From Carnobacterium viridans (lineage in GTDB: Bacteria; Bacillota; Bacilli; Lactobacillales; Carnobacteriaceae), in NCBI RefSeq assembly GCF_900102725.1, contig NZ_FNJW01000003.1:54209-118208 (forward strand): DNA of 64,000 nt, read 5' to 3'. Made by a program: the position numbers and the translations under genes. Below the pieces are notes generated by a model. That model did no database searches, was not told the origin of the DNA, and saw only the letters and a list, made by a program, of their open reading frames with translations. Below, one piece after another: positions 38,722 through 47,960 of the stretch (position 1 is the first letter of the stretch; the number at the start of each line of letters is the position of its first letter).

Positions 38722-41241
38722 ATGCGCTTGGAGACCTACCAACACTTAGTTGATATTTTAGAAACCAGCGACACCCCGATGAGCACACAAGAAATTGCCA
38801 CAAAAATTCAATTAAGTCGCTCGGTAACCAGCTTATACTTAAATAAATTATTGGAAAAAGGTGAAGTCCAACAAATGGGAAAAAAACCCGTTTATTGGCA
38901 ATTAACCCGTGCAACAACCCCCACGACCGATGTGTTTCGACAATACATCGGTAGCCAAGGCAGCGCCAAAAAAGCCATTGAACAATGCAAATCCGCTATG
39001 TTGTATCCCCCATTGGGTATGCCTTTATTAATCCATGGAACCAGTGGCGTCGGCAAAAGCTTTTTGGCAAAACTGATTTATGAGTATCTGAAAAATGAAC
39101 AAATCATTGGCCTGGAAAAATTCTACACCTTTAACTGTGCCGATTATGCCAACAATCCCGAATTACTGTCATCCATTCTCTTCGGCCATACCAAAGGTGC
39201 ATTCACTGGGGCTGAATCAGAAAAACAAGGACTCTTGGCCCAAGCTAATAATTCTGTACTCTTTTTAGATGAAGTACATCGATTATCCAACGAAAACCAA
39301 GAAAAACTCTTTCAGTTTATGGATACAGGGACCTTCCGCCCCATTGGTGAAGAAGGAAAAATGGTGCATTCCAAAGTCCGGCTACTATTTGCGACCACCG
39401 AAAACCCGAAAAAAGTCTTATTGACAACCTTTTATCGCCGAATTTCCGTAATCGTCTCACTTCCGAACTTCAAAGAGCGCCCCATTCGAGAACGGATTGC
39501 GATTTTGAAAAACTTATTCCACCGAGAAGCGAAACGAATGACCAAAGACATCAATGTGGACGAAGAAATCTTTACAGTATTATTAGAAAATGACGAACCT
39601 GGTAACGTGGGAAGTTTATCCAACAAAGTGCAGCTCCTTTGCGCGTCGCAATTACGAAAAACTTTGCCCAATCAACCCGTCGTCATTGGCGATGCGACTC
39701 AACCAATGATTACGATTCCTTTAGACAAAGAAGTGTTAGAAGAAGACACACTTTCTTCCGATATTTTCGCAATATTTGAAGCCTTATTTACAAAAGAAAA
39801 AACACTGGCCCACTTAAAAACAGAACTGACACAATTCATTAAATATTGTTTAGACGATAAAATAACCTTGGAAAATGATTACTTTTTACAAAATCTAGTC
39901 ACGGAAGTCCAAACCAAAAACAAACTAATTATTAACCAACCTGAGCAAACTGAAAAACCGATGAAAGATGTTGCCAAATTGCTGAAAATTTTACCGCCAA
40001 CATTTAACGAAACAGTGCTCCTCCCAATCCAAACACAGTTAAAGGAACACTATCCACGAACGGTTTCCCTCGTGAAAAACTTAGTCAGTCCGCTGCCAGA
40101 AGAATACCGTTTCTTTACAGAGGTACTCTTATCTGTATTACTTAGCGGAGAAATTTCTGAAACGATTCCTTACCAAGCGCTCCTCGTGGCGCATGGTGAA
40201 TCGACTGCCACAAGTATTCAAGCCGTTGCCAACAAATTATGTGGTGCCTATATTTTCGATGCGATTAACATGCCCTTAACCTCCTCCGTCCGAGATATCG
40301 TCGCCGAAGTTAAAGACTGGCTTTCTCAGCGGGACACATCACAAGGCGTCATTATGCTCGTCGATATGGGTTCCCTGACACAACTTTATAAAAGTTTGAA
40401 ACCTCAAATTCTTGGAGAACTTTTGGTGATCAATAACCTGACCACTGCCTATGCGTTGGAAATTGGTCATCAATTAATGAACGAACAACTTTTCTATGGT
40501 ATTGCTAAAACCGCTGAAAAAAAATTTAAAACCGATGTACAGTACTTTGAAGGCTTTTCAGTGGAAAAAAATATCATTGTCTCTAGTATTTCAGGTCTGG
40601 ATATTGCCAAGCAAATCAAACAAATCTGTCAAAAATACCTGTATACTGACATTAAAGTCATTACCCTAAAATACAAAGATTTGGTAAACACGTTAGACAT
40701 TGCCAACGCCGAAGAAAATTATTTAAAAGAAACCTCGCTCATTTTGACGACGTCTTACTTAGACAACCATACAAATGTTGCTAGCGTGAATCTCTTAGAC
40801 ATGTTAGACGAAGATGCAGGAACCCAGTTGATGGAACCTTTCCAAAACTTGATGCATCCCAATAACATTGATAGCATGATTAACGAATTTGTTCACTTCT
40901 TCTCGAAAGAGGGCTTGTCAGAAAAACTAGAATTTCTAAATCCTGACGTCATTATTAAACAAGTCGAAAACGTTACAAAAAACATTGAAAAGCGCTTCGA
41001 CCTCACACTCAGCGGCAAAATGAAATTCAACTTAATGATGCACAACGCGCTCATGGTAGAGCGAACAATGCTCGGCGTTGAAGATTATGAAGTCCCTGCT
41101 AACCTAGAGGAACTAACCATTAACCAAAAACCATTTTTCCAAAATGCTAAAAACATTTTCTATACCCTAGAACAGTTTTATCGAATAGAGATTTCCAACT
41201 GGGAACTCTATGTTATTTATGAAATTTTGTCTTCTCGATGA
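38722..41241 (+). CDS. levR: LevR-type sigma-54-dependent PTS regulator
   Basis: The 839-residue protein has an N-terminal winged helix (STQEIATKIQLSRSVTSLYL), an AAA+ domain with Walker A GTSGVGKS (106-113), GAFTGA (159-164, the RpoN contact) and Walker B VLFLDE. A PRD-like segment follows, then an EIIA-mannose-like domain (ALLVAHGESTATSIQAVAN), an EIIB-like part and a C-terminal PRD with LMMHNALMVER. Phosphorylation by HPr and by the PTS tunes it. It activates the adjacent IIABCD operon from the -24/-12 promoter. The ATG follows GGAAGG by 10 nt. Confidence 0.93.
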   Translation: MRLETYQHLVDILETSDTPMSTQEIATKIQLSRSVTSLYLNKLLEKGEVQQMGKKPVYWQLTRATTPTTDVFRQYIGSQGSAKKAIEQCKSAMLYPPLGMPLLIHGTSGVGKSFLAKLIYEYLKNEQIIGLEKFYTFNCADYANNPELLSSILFGHTKGAFTGAESEKQGLLAQANNSVLFLDEVHRLSNENQEKLFQFMDTGTFRPIGEEGKMVHSKVRLLFATTENPKKVLLTTFYRRISVIVSLPNFKERPIRERIAILKNLFHREAKRMTKDINVDEEIFTVLLENDEPGNVGSLSNKVQLLCASQLRKTLPNQPVVIGDATQPMITIPLDKEVLEEDTLSSDIFAIFEALFTKEKTLAHLKTELTQFIKYCLDDKITLENDYFLQNLVTEVQTKNKLIINQPEQTEKPMKDVAKLLKILPPTFNETVLLPIQTQLKEHYPRTVSLVKNLVSPLPEEYRFFTEVLLSVLLSGEISETIPYQALLVAHGESTATSIQAVANKLCGAYIFDAINMPLTSSVRDIVAEVKDWLSQRDTSQGVIMLVDMGSLTQLYKSLKPQILGELLVINNLTTAYALEIGHQLMNEQLFYGIAKTAEKKFKTDVQYFEGFSVEKNIIVSSISGLDIAKQIKQICQKYLYTDIKVITLKYKDLVNTLDIANAEENYLKETSLILTTSYLDNHTNVASVNLLDMLDEDAGTQLMEPFQNLMHPNNIDSMINEFVHFFSKEGLSEKLEFLNPDVIIKQVENVTKNIEKRFDLTLSGKMKFNLMMHNALMVERTMLGVEDYEVPANLEELTINQKPFFQNAKNIFYTLEQFYRIEISNWELYVIYEILSSR

Positions 41242-41252
41242 GGGGGGATGGG

Positions 41253-41284
41253 AAAAGCCACTTTCTAGAGGAAAGTGGCTTTTT
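41253..41284 (+). terminator. Terminator of levR
   Basis: Stem AAAAGCCACTTTC / GAAAGTGGCTTTT with a 5-nt loop and flanking A and T runs. Usable in both directions. Confidence 0.88.
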
Positions 41285-41415
41285 TAGTTTGTGTTCTGCG
41301 TTAAAAATTCATACATATTAGGTTCTACAGGTGTTTCTAAGGTAAAGTCTAGTTTAACGACGCTTTTTTTCTTACCCTCTTTGTCTTGTTTTTCGACTTG
41401 TTGGATAGGGCTCAT
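41284..41415 (-). pseudogene. Short ORF (43 aa), probably a 3' gene remnant
   Basis: Reads MSPIQQVEKQDKEGKKKSVV, then LDFTLETPVEPNMYEFLTQ and a stop directly before the shared terminator. No ribosome binding site precedes the ATG and an in-frame TGA lies two codons upstream. It looks like the tail of a lost gene that used this terminator. Family not recognised. Confidence 0.4.
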
Positions 41416-41495
41416 ATGTCAATCATTTGGACAAAAGGATTCGATTTATTTATTTAAAAAATTAAACTGAGTAATGATTTAAAAGTACCCAGCAC

Positions 41496-41534
41496 AAATA
41501 GACTGATTTAAAACAATTTTAAATCAGTCTATTT
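41496..41534. terminator. Hairpin at the end of an IS3 remnant
   Basis: Arms of 18 nt (41496-41513, 41517-41534) with a 3-nt loop, A run on one side and T run on the other. It lies just beyond the orfB fragment. Confidence 0.65.
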
Positions 41535-41546
41535 CATTAAAATCAG

Positions 41547-41879
41547 TTATGAAACAATGACTGATAGCCTCTCAGAGTTATACCACCTAATATAGGAGTC
41601 GATTCCAACTATGGCTTTCTCTAAAGTTTTAAAGGTTTGAAAATGAACATATTCTCTCTTAAGAATAGAGTGAAAACTTTCAATTCGAGCATTATCGCCA
41701 GGACATCCCTTACGGGAATAAGAATGTTTAAGCCCATATTTTTTAAGTATTTCTTCAAACAAATCTCTGGTGTATTGGCTTCCCATATCACTATGGATAA
41801 TTATGGTACCTAGTTTTTTTATGACAGCCTCATCAATAACGCTAGCCGTTAATTCTTGAGTCATATGTTTTAAGTTCAA
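41547..41879 (-). pseudogene. IS3-family OrfB C-terminal fragment
   Basis: The 110-residue frame contains the second Asp (IIIHSDMGSQYTRDLF) and the Glu (GDNARIESFHSILKREYVH) of the IS3 DDE core and ends WYNSERLSVIVS. The first Asp and the N-terminal half are missing, and orfA is absent. On its right it abuts a different transposase remnant. Confidence 0.8.
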
Positions 41880-41880
41880 A

Positions 41881-42078
41881 CGAATCTACAAAAAGCGAAC
41901 CTCTATTGAGCGAGTAAATGGACGAATCGATCGAGATTACCTATTTGAGAATCATACGATACGAGGAAAAAAGAAACTGAATCTTTTTGTGACGATGACT
42001 TTTCTCATTATGTTAGCCTTTGCGAAAGATAAGATCAGTAAAAACCATCTAGCTTATCTAACTGCTTGGGTAGCTTAA
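41881..42078 (+). pseudogene. IS1182/IS5-like transposase C-terminal fragment
   Basis: Reads KKRTSIERVNGRIDRDYLFE, NLFVTMTFLIMLAFA and HLAYLTAWVA before TAA. The IERVNGRIDRD segment is the glutamate region of DDE transposases in this group. There is no start and the upstream core is missing; the junction with the IS3 piece is at 41880. Confidence 0.75.
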
Positions 42079-42547
42079 TTTTTTTAAAATTAGAAGGGAT
42101 CGTTTGTTTGACGTACGCAAAAATAAAAGCGGAGTAAAAAAACAGACACTTTTTTTACACAAACCATGGAATGAACTGACTACTTTCCGCTATTTTACAA
42201 ATAAGGAAGCCTACGGCTTATTTCGATGCTAGTTATTTTCACAAAAAATGGTACAACGTAATTTATTCTAAAAGAAACTTATTTTAAAAGAATAACAGAT
42301 GGCGGTTTTTCATTATCTTGAATATGAACAAGATTATTCTGGGAAAGTCCGAATGCTGGGCTATTGAATAGAAACCAGTTAAGGCAGTGGTGTATAGGTT
42401 CTTTTTGGACGCTTAAAAAATGAACTGTTTTATATGGAGTATTCTGGAAGGATATTAGTATAGACCCAGTGAGCAGTATTTTTGACACTGAGTTGTTTAA
42501 ATAGTACGTTTGTATTAGTAGAAATAAAACAAATAGGAGATGAAATA
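42079..42547. other. IS end remnant and P450 upstream region
   Basis: It contains the likely 3' end of the preceding transposase remnant and a small hairpin AAATAAG/CTTATTT near 42200. On the minus strand an open tail (42279-42420) reads KEPIHHCLNWFLFNSPAFG and VHIQDNEKPPSVILLK. The tail has plausible codon use but no start signal, so I do not call a gene. TTGACA at 42480 is a possible -35 for the P450 gene. Confidence 0.35.
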
Positions 42548-43807
42548 ATGAAACAAGTACCAGAAACAAAAATCAAACTAACGGATGTAAAGGAGTTGAT
42601 TAATAAAGGGTATAACCTTTTAGGTGAGCTTCGTGAAGAAGCAGATGCTCCAGTAGCAAAAGCAGAATTTCTGACAGAAGAAATTACAACCGTTTATGGA
42701 GAAGAAGCAGCGCGTAAATTTTATAATCCTGAAAACTTCAAGCGGGAAGGGTCTATGCCAAAAGTAGTATTGAAAACTTTATTTGGTGAAGACGGCGTAC
42801 AGACGATAGATGGAAAGAAACACCATCAACGTAAAAATTATTTCATGGATTTGATGACTCCAGAACGTATGGAAGACTATAGAGCTATTCTAGATCAAAA
42901 TCTTGCAACCGAACTCGATCAGCAACATGGCACTTTTGAGTTATTCGACCTTTCTAAAAGAGTTCTCTTTAACTCTATTTGTGAATGGGCTGGAATTAAT
43001 CTAGCACAGTATGATCCGAAAGAAATCGATAAGCTTGCTAGTAATCAAATATCCATGATTAGCGGAGCCATCACTTCTCCAACGGACCACTTAAAAGGAG
43101 TAAAAGACCGTAACGAATCAGAGGGATGGGCTCAATCATTAATTAAAGAAGCTCGCAAAAATCCTGTACCAGGCAAAGAAAATCTTGCCCTCTATACATT
43201 CGCACAAGCAGAAGACCTAGAAGGAGAGTTATTACCAGTAGAGGTTGCAGCAGTTGAATTGCTAAACATCATTCGTCCTACTGTAGCACTGACGGTTTGG
43301 ATGGCCTTAATGGGGCATGCGCTTTTCAGTAAAACGAACTTGTATGACCAATTAAAAGAAGACTTTGATACCCTACAAGATTCCTTTATTCAAGAAATGC
43401 GTCGCTACTATCCATTCTTTCCTATGTTACCAGCAATCGCTCTTCGTGATGTAGAAATTGATGGTTACGAAATACCAAAAGATAGCTGGGTTGTCTTAGA
43501 TATTCATGGTACAAACCATGACGCTCGTACGATTGATCATCCAGAAAAATTTGATATCAAGAGATATATTGGAAAAACAAAAGAAATTTCTTATGAAGAA
43601 GAATACGAAATGATTGCGCAAGGTGGAGGAGAATTTAGAAATATGCACCGTTGTGCAGGAGAATGGATTACTCTTCACAGTATGCGTGTCTTTTCTGACC
43701 AATTAGTAAATAAATATAACTTTAGTATTCCCGAACAAGACTGGACCGTTCCAATGAACCAATTTCCTACGTATCCAAATAGTAAAGCATTGTTGTTTAA
43801 AGAATAA
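42548..43807 (+). CDS. CYP152-family cytochrome P450 (fatty-acid peroxygenase)
   Basis: The 419-residue protein ends with the CYP152 heme loop GGGEFRNMHRCAGEW (heme-ligating Cys369) and has IIRPTV with Arg243-Pro244, the carboxylate-binding pair of peroxygenases. Family members use H2O2 to hydroxylate free fatty acids at the alpha or beta carbon, without redox partners. Gln85 (GVQTIDG) corresponds by position to Gln85 of P450-BSbeta rather than His85 of the decarboxylase OleT, favouring hydroxylation. I start at ATG 42548 after TAGGAGA. It stands alone between IS remnants, so it was probably brought in with them. Confidence 0.92.
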   Translation: MKQVPETKIKLTDVKELINKGYNLLGELREEADAPVAKAEFLTEEITTVYGEEAARKFYNPENFKREGSMPKVVLKTLFGEDGVQTIDGKKHHQRKNYFMDLMTPERMEDYRAILDQNLATELDQQHGTFELFDLSKRVLFNSICEWAGINLAQYDPKEIDKLASNQISMISGAITSPTDHLKGVKDRNESEGWAQSLIKEARKNPVPGKENLALYTFAQAEDLEGELLPVEVAAVELLNIIRPTVALTVWMALMGHALFSKTNLYDQLKEDFDTLQDSFIQEMRRYYPFFPMLPAIALRDVEIDGYEIPKDSWVVLDIHGTNHDARTIDHPEKFDIKRYIGKTKEISYEEEYEMIAQGGGEFRNMHRCAGEWITLHSMRVFSDQLVNKYNFSIPEQDWTVPMNQFPTYPNSKALLFKE

Positions 43808-43880
43808 TTTAAAAATAAAAGTTTGGTAGAGAGCTCCCGATAAAATGGTACCCATGTCAAGGACACAATAAAAAAAGAGA

Positions 43881-43963
43881 TTAAGCTGCTTGAAGATGCC
43901 TCCTATATTGAATAGGGGTCATCTTTTTTAAATTCCATTGATAACGGTAATTGTTAGAGTAAC
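43881..43963 (-). pseudogene. IS3-family OrfB C-terminal tail
   Basis: Minus-strand frame reads YSNNYRYQWNLKKMTPIQYR and RHLQAA then TAA, the standard end of many IS3-family OrfB proteins. The rest was removed where the IS66 element begins at 43964. GGTACCCATGTCAAGGACAC just beyond it (43849-43868) is probably the old IS end. Confidence 0.75.
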
Positions 43964-44001
43964 GTAAGCGCCTAATAGAAAGGTACCTAGAAAATGAAAA
44001 A

Positions 44002-44150
44002 GAGGCTGGGACAAAAGGTCTCTCAAAAAAATACACTCCCAAAACTATGAACTATTTTGTTCAGTGGTGGGAGTGTATTTTTCTATATCTCTATCAAAAC
44101 AAACGAAAGTGGGACTACTTTTTTCACAAAAGTAGTTTTGTCCCAGCCTC
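44002..44150. repeat. Nested hairpin element of the GGCTGGGACA type
   Basis: The outer arms GAGGCTGGGACAAAA (44002-44016) and its complement (44136-44150) enclose a second pair (44027-44041 with 44068-44082) and a third small pair ACTACTTTT/AAAAGTAGT. It lies inside the IS66 element between its left end and tnpC. Such stems are dispersed in enterococcal and streptococcal genomes. Confidence 0.75.
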
Positions 44151-44174
44151 AAATGATTGAATATCATGTGCGTT

Positions 44175-45738
44175 TTAACGACAATTTATCTGCACTTTTG
44201 GATCCCATGGCGAATAAGCCTCCAAAGATGTATTTTTTTGATTTGGCAGGTGCGTCAGGAGATAGTCAAAATATTTTTGTGGATTCAATCCATTGGCTTT
44301 TGCTGTTTCTTGCAGACTCAAGATGGCTGCGTTGGCGTGAGCACCTTCGGTGGTAGCCGCAAACAGCCAGTTCTTCCGCCCCATGACGAGGGATTTTATG
44401 CCGCGTTCTGCTAAGTTATTGGAAAGCACTAAGCGACCATCCTTCAGAAAATTCATTACTTTTGCTTCCTGTTTTAATGCGTAGGAAATAGCTGTTCCGA
44501 TTTTTCCTTTGATCATCGGATTCAGTGTTCGAAGCCACCCAAAAAATTCTTCGAGTTTCGGCTGAACAAACTGCTCCCTTTTTAATTGCCGTTCCTCGAC
44601 CGTCAGGTCAGCCAGTTTCTTTTCCTCCTGAAAGATAACATCGCATCTTTCCACGGCTAACCGCGAAGTACTTTTCTTTTCTCCTTCTTTGGCGGGAAGA
44701 GCATCATAGAATTTCCTTCGAACATGAGCAAAACAGCCAATGGACGTAACATCCGTGAGTTTCCCGTAAGAGGAATACCCATCCGAGTGAAGATACCCTT
44801 TGTAACCGGCTAAAAGATTTTCGAGAACCTCGCTTCCTCTGGAAGGCCCATGTTTATAAATGTGTATTTTCTTCTCCGCATACCGTCCCGAGCTGAAGAG
44901 CCAGACGTAGTCCTTTGTTCGGTGGCTATCCAAAACATTGAAAGTTGTCTTATCCGCATGAAGCACCTCTTCTTTCAATAAGACTTTCTTCAATAGCTGA
45001 ACCAACGGTTCAAAATAATACTCACTGGTTTTCTTATGCCCATTGGAAATGTTGGTTCGTTTGATATCGAAATTCATCATCTTCCAATGGGCTTCCTGAC
45101 GGTAAGTAGGTACTTTTTGTTGAAACTTTTGGTAAATGGTTTCCGCAATAAGAGAAGCAGAAGCGAAAGAGCCACTGAGTGGAGAGCTTTCGGTACTTCA
45201 GCTTTTATGAAGATGTTTCTCCGTATTTTTCGCAAGATGGGCAGGAATAGGCCAATCGAATATGCCGATGATTCTCTAAACCGGCAGGAATGTATACGAC
45301 CTCTTCACGTACGACTTCTTTTCCCATATCTTTCATGGCAGAAGAACATTGAGGACAAGTACAATTCTCTTCACGGTATAGGTGCTCAACGACTGGTAAG
45401 TGAGCGATTTTTTCTTTTTGATGACCTTTCTTTTTATGATGACGGACAGTAGTTTCTTCGATTATTTTTTCTTTGCTTTGACCGCCAGTCTGCTCTGGCC
45501 AACTAAAAGACGGATCATCCTCAAAGAGGTCCGTTTGGTTGGGATGGACTTTTTCAGGAGACAAAGTCTCCTTTTTGCGTCCAAACAATTGTTGGAGAAG
45601 GTACTGGTTCTGTTCGCGTTGAAGGGCCAATTCTTCATGTACGTGTTTGAGTTGTTGTGTTAACTCAGTTAGATTTTGAGCCATTAACTCATTTTGTTGT
45701 AAGGCTTTTTCCAACTGCTTTTCTAACGACTTCGACAT
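44175..45738 (-). pseudogene. IS66 TnpC transposase, frameshifted
   Basis: An N-terminal part (177 aa, 45738 to 45205) has a coiled coil, ELALQREQNQYLLQQLFGRK and a CPQCSS zinc motif. A C-terminal part (301 aa from 45080, and open further upstream) carries HADKTTFNVL, HSDGYSSYGK and NNLAERGIKSLVMGRKNW. Between 45085 and 45215 the frame shifts twice: KAEVPKA is in one frame and SPLSGSFASASLIAETIYQK in the next. The protein cannot be made whole. Confidence 0.85.
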
Positions 45739-45842
45739 GAAGAGACCCTTCTTTCTGTTTTTTTCGATAGATTAATTATAATCGGTTTTCATCAGAAAAA
45801 CTAGCCTAGAAAGGAAATTATTCTCCATTCCAGACTAGTTTT

Positions 45843-46175
45843 TTACGTCACGATTTCTTCAGTTGCCGGTTGTATGGTAACTTTCTGGTCAATTGACAAT
45901 CCTTCCAGCAGCCAACGTAGTTGCTGGGAAGTCAGTTGTTTGATTTCTTGTTGATCTCTCGGCCATTTCAAACGGCCATTTTCGAGTCTCTTATATAAAA
46001 GAATAAATCCGTCTCTCTCCCAATATAGGGCTTTGAACCGGTCTCTTCTTCCACCGCAAAATAGGAATACGGCATCATCGTAGATATTCATATCGTATTC
46101 TTCCACAATTGTTGCAGCTAACCCATCAATTTGCCGGCGCATATCAGTTTTTCCACAAACGATCGATAAATACAT
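45843..46175 (-). pseudogene. IS66 TnpB (Orf2), N-terminus shifted
   Basis: The 110-residue frame contains IVCGKTDMRRQIDGLAATIV and DDAVFLFCGGRRDRFKALYW, diagnostic for IS66 TnpB. The usual N-terminus (IIDLTKVKNVFI) lies in another frame just upstream, one extra base near 46162 separating them. The internal ATG at 46175 has no good ribosome binding site, so it is probably inactive. Confidence 0.75.
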
Positions 46176-46192
46176 TCTTCACTTTAGTAAGG

Positions 46193-46400
46193 TCAATAAT
46201 TTTCATAAGCACTCAACTCCAATAAAAGAATATGCACTATCTCTTCTTTGATCTCTTCATAGAGAAATAACTCTGCTCGGGAGAATTTGACACGAGCCAC
46301 CAATGTAGAGGGGGGAATCCTTCGGCTTAAATGGCGTGGTAGATGGAGCTTTTGAATCACCGGTTAACGTCACTGGGACAATATCTTGTTTTGCTTTCAA
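46193..46400 (-). pseudogene. IS66 TnpA (Orf1), frameshifted at a C6 run
   Basis: TTG 46400 follows GGAGGG by 8 nt and reads KAKQDIVPVTLTGDSKAPST to FKPKD. It then changes frame in CCCCCC (about 46311) to STLVARVKFSRAELFLYEEI and ends TGA at 46193. It is short for TnpA. Confidence 0.7.
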
Positions 46401-46511
46401 AAATAAACCCTCCTGTAAACTTGAATTGTTTCAAGTTTACCAAGAGATTTTGTATTTCGGAAGATACCTTTCTATTAGGCGCTTACAAATAAGAGGTGCT
46501 TAATGTCAAAA

Positions 46512-46537
46512 AAGAACCTTGATTAATCAAGGTTCTT
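46512..46537. terminator. Perfect palindrome between IS66 and IS30-like elements
   Basis: A 26-bp perfect palindrome centred on GATTAATC with A and T runs around it. Terminator-like in both directions. Confidence 0.6.
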
Positions 46538-46571
46538 AATACATGAATTTATAGAATTTCATATATTTTCG

Positions 46572-47624
46572 TTTGTCAAATTAAGTTAGACAGTTCCCAC
46601 TCATTAATGTAATTTAAAAATACTTCTAACGGTGTCAGATACTGTAAAGATTTTCTTGGGATCTGATTTCTTACTGAAGCGACTGCAGAGACAAAAGATT
46701 GATCAACTTGGTTAAAATCCATTTCTTTCGGTAAACCGTCTTTTCGAAGCAGTCCATTAGAATGCTCGTTTAAAGCTCGCTGGGATGGAGTTCCTGGATC
46801 AGCAAAGTAAATAGCAACATCATTTAGATTACTAATGGTTTTCCAGTTGGAAAACTCTTTTCCACAATCAAACGTAATGGATTTGAAGAGATTTCTTGGA
46901 ATACATTGGAACCAGTTGTTTATAGCTTCTTCAACATCTTGTGCTTTACGCCCATTGGGCTTCAAAGTAATAATGGCTTTTGAAATCCGTTCAACCAATG
47001 TGATTACAGCACTTTTATGATGAATGCCAACAATAGTGTCTCCTTCTAGATGACCAAACTCGTCTTCAAATTGAGGATAATCCGTTAATCTTTCAGATAT
47101 ATTTCTTTTGAAAGCTTGTTTCCCTCGTTTTTCTTTATGACCGTTTGGTTTACGTTTTCCTTTCATAGGAAGAGTTGTTTGATCAAAGAGCCCTTGTTTG
47201 AACTGTCGGTACAAGGTGCGTGAGGAACAAGCGATGAAACTTTCTGCACGACCAATAATCACATCTGGAGTCCATCCTTGAGCAACCATCTTTTGAATAT
47301 ATTCTTGTTGGTCATTGGGTAAGGTAATAGGATGTCGACCGCAGCGCTTCTTATTTTCTTTGTATTGTTTAAAGTAATCAAGAGCCGTGTAACCTTTCCT
47401 TAGGAAAGTAACTACGTTATAAATCGTCTGACGTGAACGGCCAATGTAGGTGGCAATTTTCAAAACAGAAATTTTTTGATGGAAATAAGCTTCTATCATT
47501 ACAAGTTCTTCAGTGGTAAGATGGGTGTAGGTCATTCGTGATCACTCCTATGTTTTCTTTGGTCGGAAATACATTTTGAGTGTACCACGAATGGCTTTTT
47601 TATTTGTCTAGCTTAATTTTACAA
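46572..47624 (-). mobile_element. IS30-like element (second type)
   Basis: Ends TTTGTCAAATTAAGTTAGAC (46572) and, inverted, TTGTAAAATTAAGCTAGACA (47624) enclose one transposase. The stop codon is inside the terminal repeat. A broken copy of the same type lies at 10335-10522. It sits between the two IS66 elements. Confidence 0.8.
46576..47535 (-). CDS. IS30-family transposase (second type)
   Basis: The 319-residue protein has a helix-turn-helix (YFHQKISVLKIATYIGRSRQ) and a DDE core with FGHLEGDTIVG, ITFDCGKEF and PGTPSQRALNEHSNGLLRK. It is more divergent than the first IS30 transposase: the catalytic regions read LEGDT, FDCGKEF and RALNEHSN. The frame is intact and fits the element, so it is potentially active. 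Confidence 0.9.
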   Translation of the reverse strand: MTYTHLTTEELVMIEAYFHQKISVLKIATYIGRSRQTIYNVVTFLRKGYTALDYFKQYKENKKRCGRHPITLPNDQQEYIQKMVAQGWTPDVIIGRAESFIACSSRTLYRQFKQGLFDQTTLPMKGKRKPNGHKEKRGKQAFKRNISERLTDYPQFEDEFGHLEGDTIVGIHHKSAVITLVERISKAIITLKPNGRKAQDVEEAINNWFQCIPRNLFKSITFDCGKEFSNWKTISNLNDVAIYFADPGTPSQRALNEHSNGLLRKDGLPKEMDFNQVDQSFVSAVASVRNQIPRKSLQYLTPLEVFLNYINEWELSNLI

Positions 47625-47755
47625 TCGGCGTAATAAAATTAAAGTTATTAAACGCATTGCTTTTGGTTTTAGAATGTAAGCGCAAAATGAACGGGTATCT
47701 TTAACAGACCTCAATTTCACTCTATACTTGATTCTATAGTAAACAAGTTGGAGGA

Positions 47756-47956
47756 ATGATGATGAATGAAAAACAAGATATCGTAGCTGTTTCATTGCAC
47801 CAAACGGGTTCAACCGCTAAAGAACCTGGTAATAAAGTACTACAAAAACCTAAATTAGCGTGTAGAATCAAAGATGTCACGAACAATCGGGATCTTAATA
47901 TCTACAATGGAATTGACAAGTACATTCTTTACGCTCTTTTGAAGGAACTAGAATGA
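47756..47956 (+). pseudogene. IS66 TnpA (Orf1) with internal deletion
   Basis: The 66-residue frame starts NEKQDIVAVSLHQTGSTAKE like a normal Orf1 and ends NGIDKYILYALLKELE like the normal tail, but the helix-turn-helix middle is mostly missing. Preceded by GGAGGAATGATG. Probably non-functional. Confidence 0.65.
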
Positions 47957-47960
47957 TAGG

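Larger units (their letters stand above)
43964..46486 (-). mobile_element. IS66-family element 1, decayed
   Basis: Matching ends begin GTAAGCGCCTAATAGAAAGG (43964) and the complement finishes at 46486, 2.52 kb apart, the normal IS66 size. Order on the minus strand is tnpA, tnpB, tnpC. All three genes appear frameshifted. No 8-bp target duplication is seen. Confidence 0.88.

Noticed and set aside
42279..42569. 96-codon minus-strand frame upstream of the P450
   Set aside because: The 3' half looks protein-like and could be a remnant, but the start lies across the P450 ribosome binding site and nothing identifies it. Mentioned only in the gap entry.
44057..44356. 99-codon plus-strand frame near the IS66 left end
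   Set aside because: It runs through the nested hairpin and the antisense of tnpC. No protein-like pattern.
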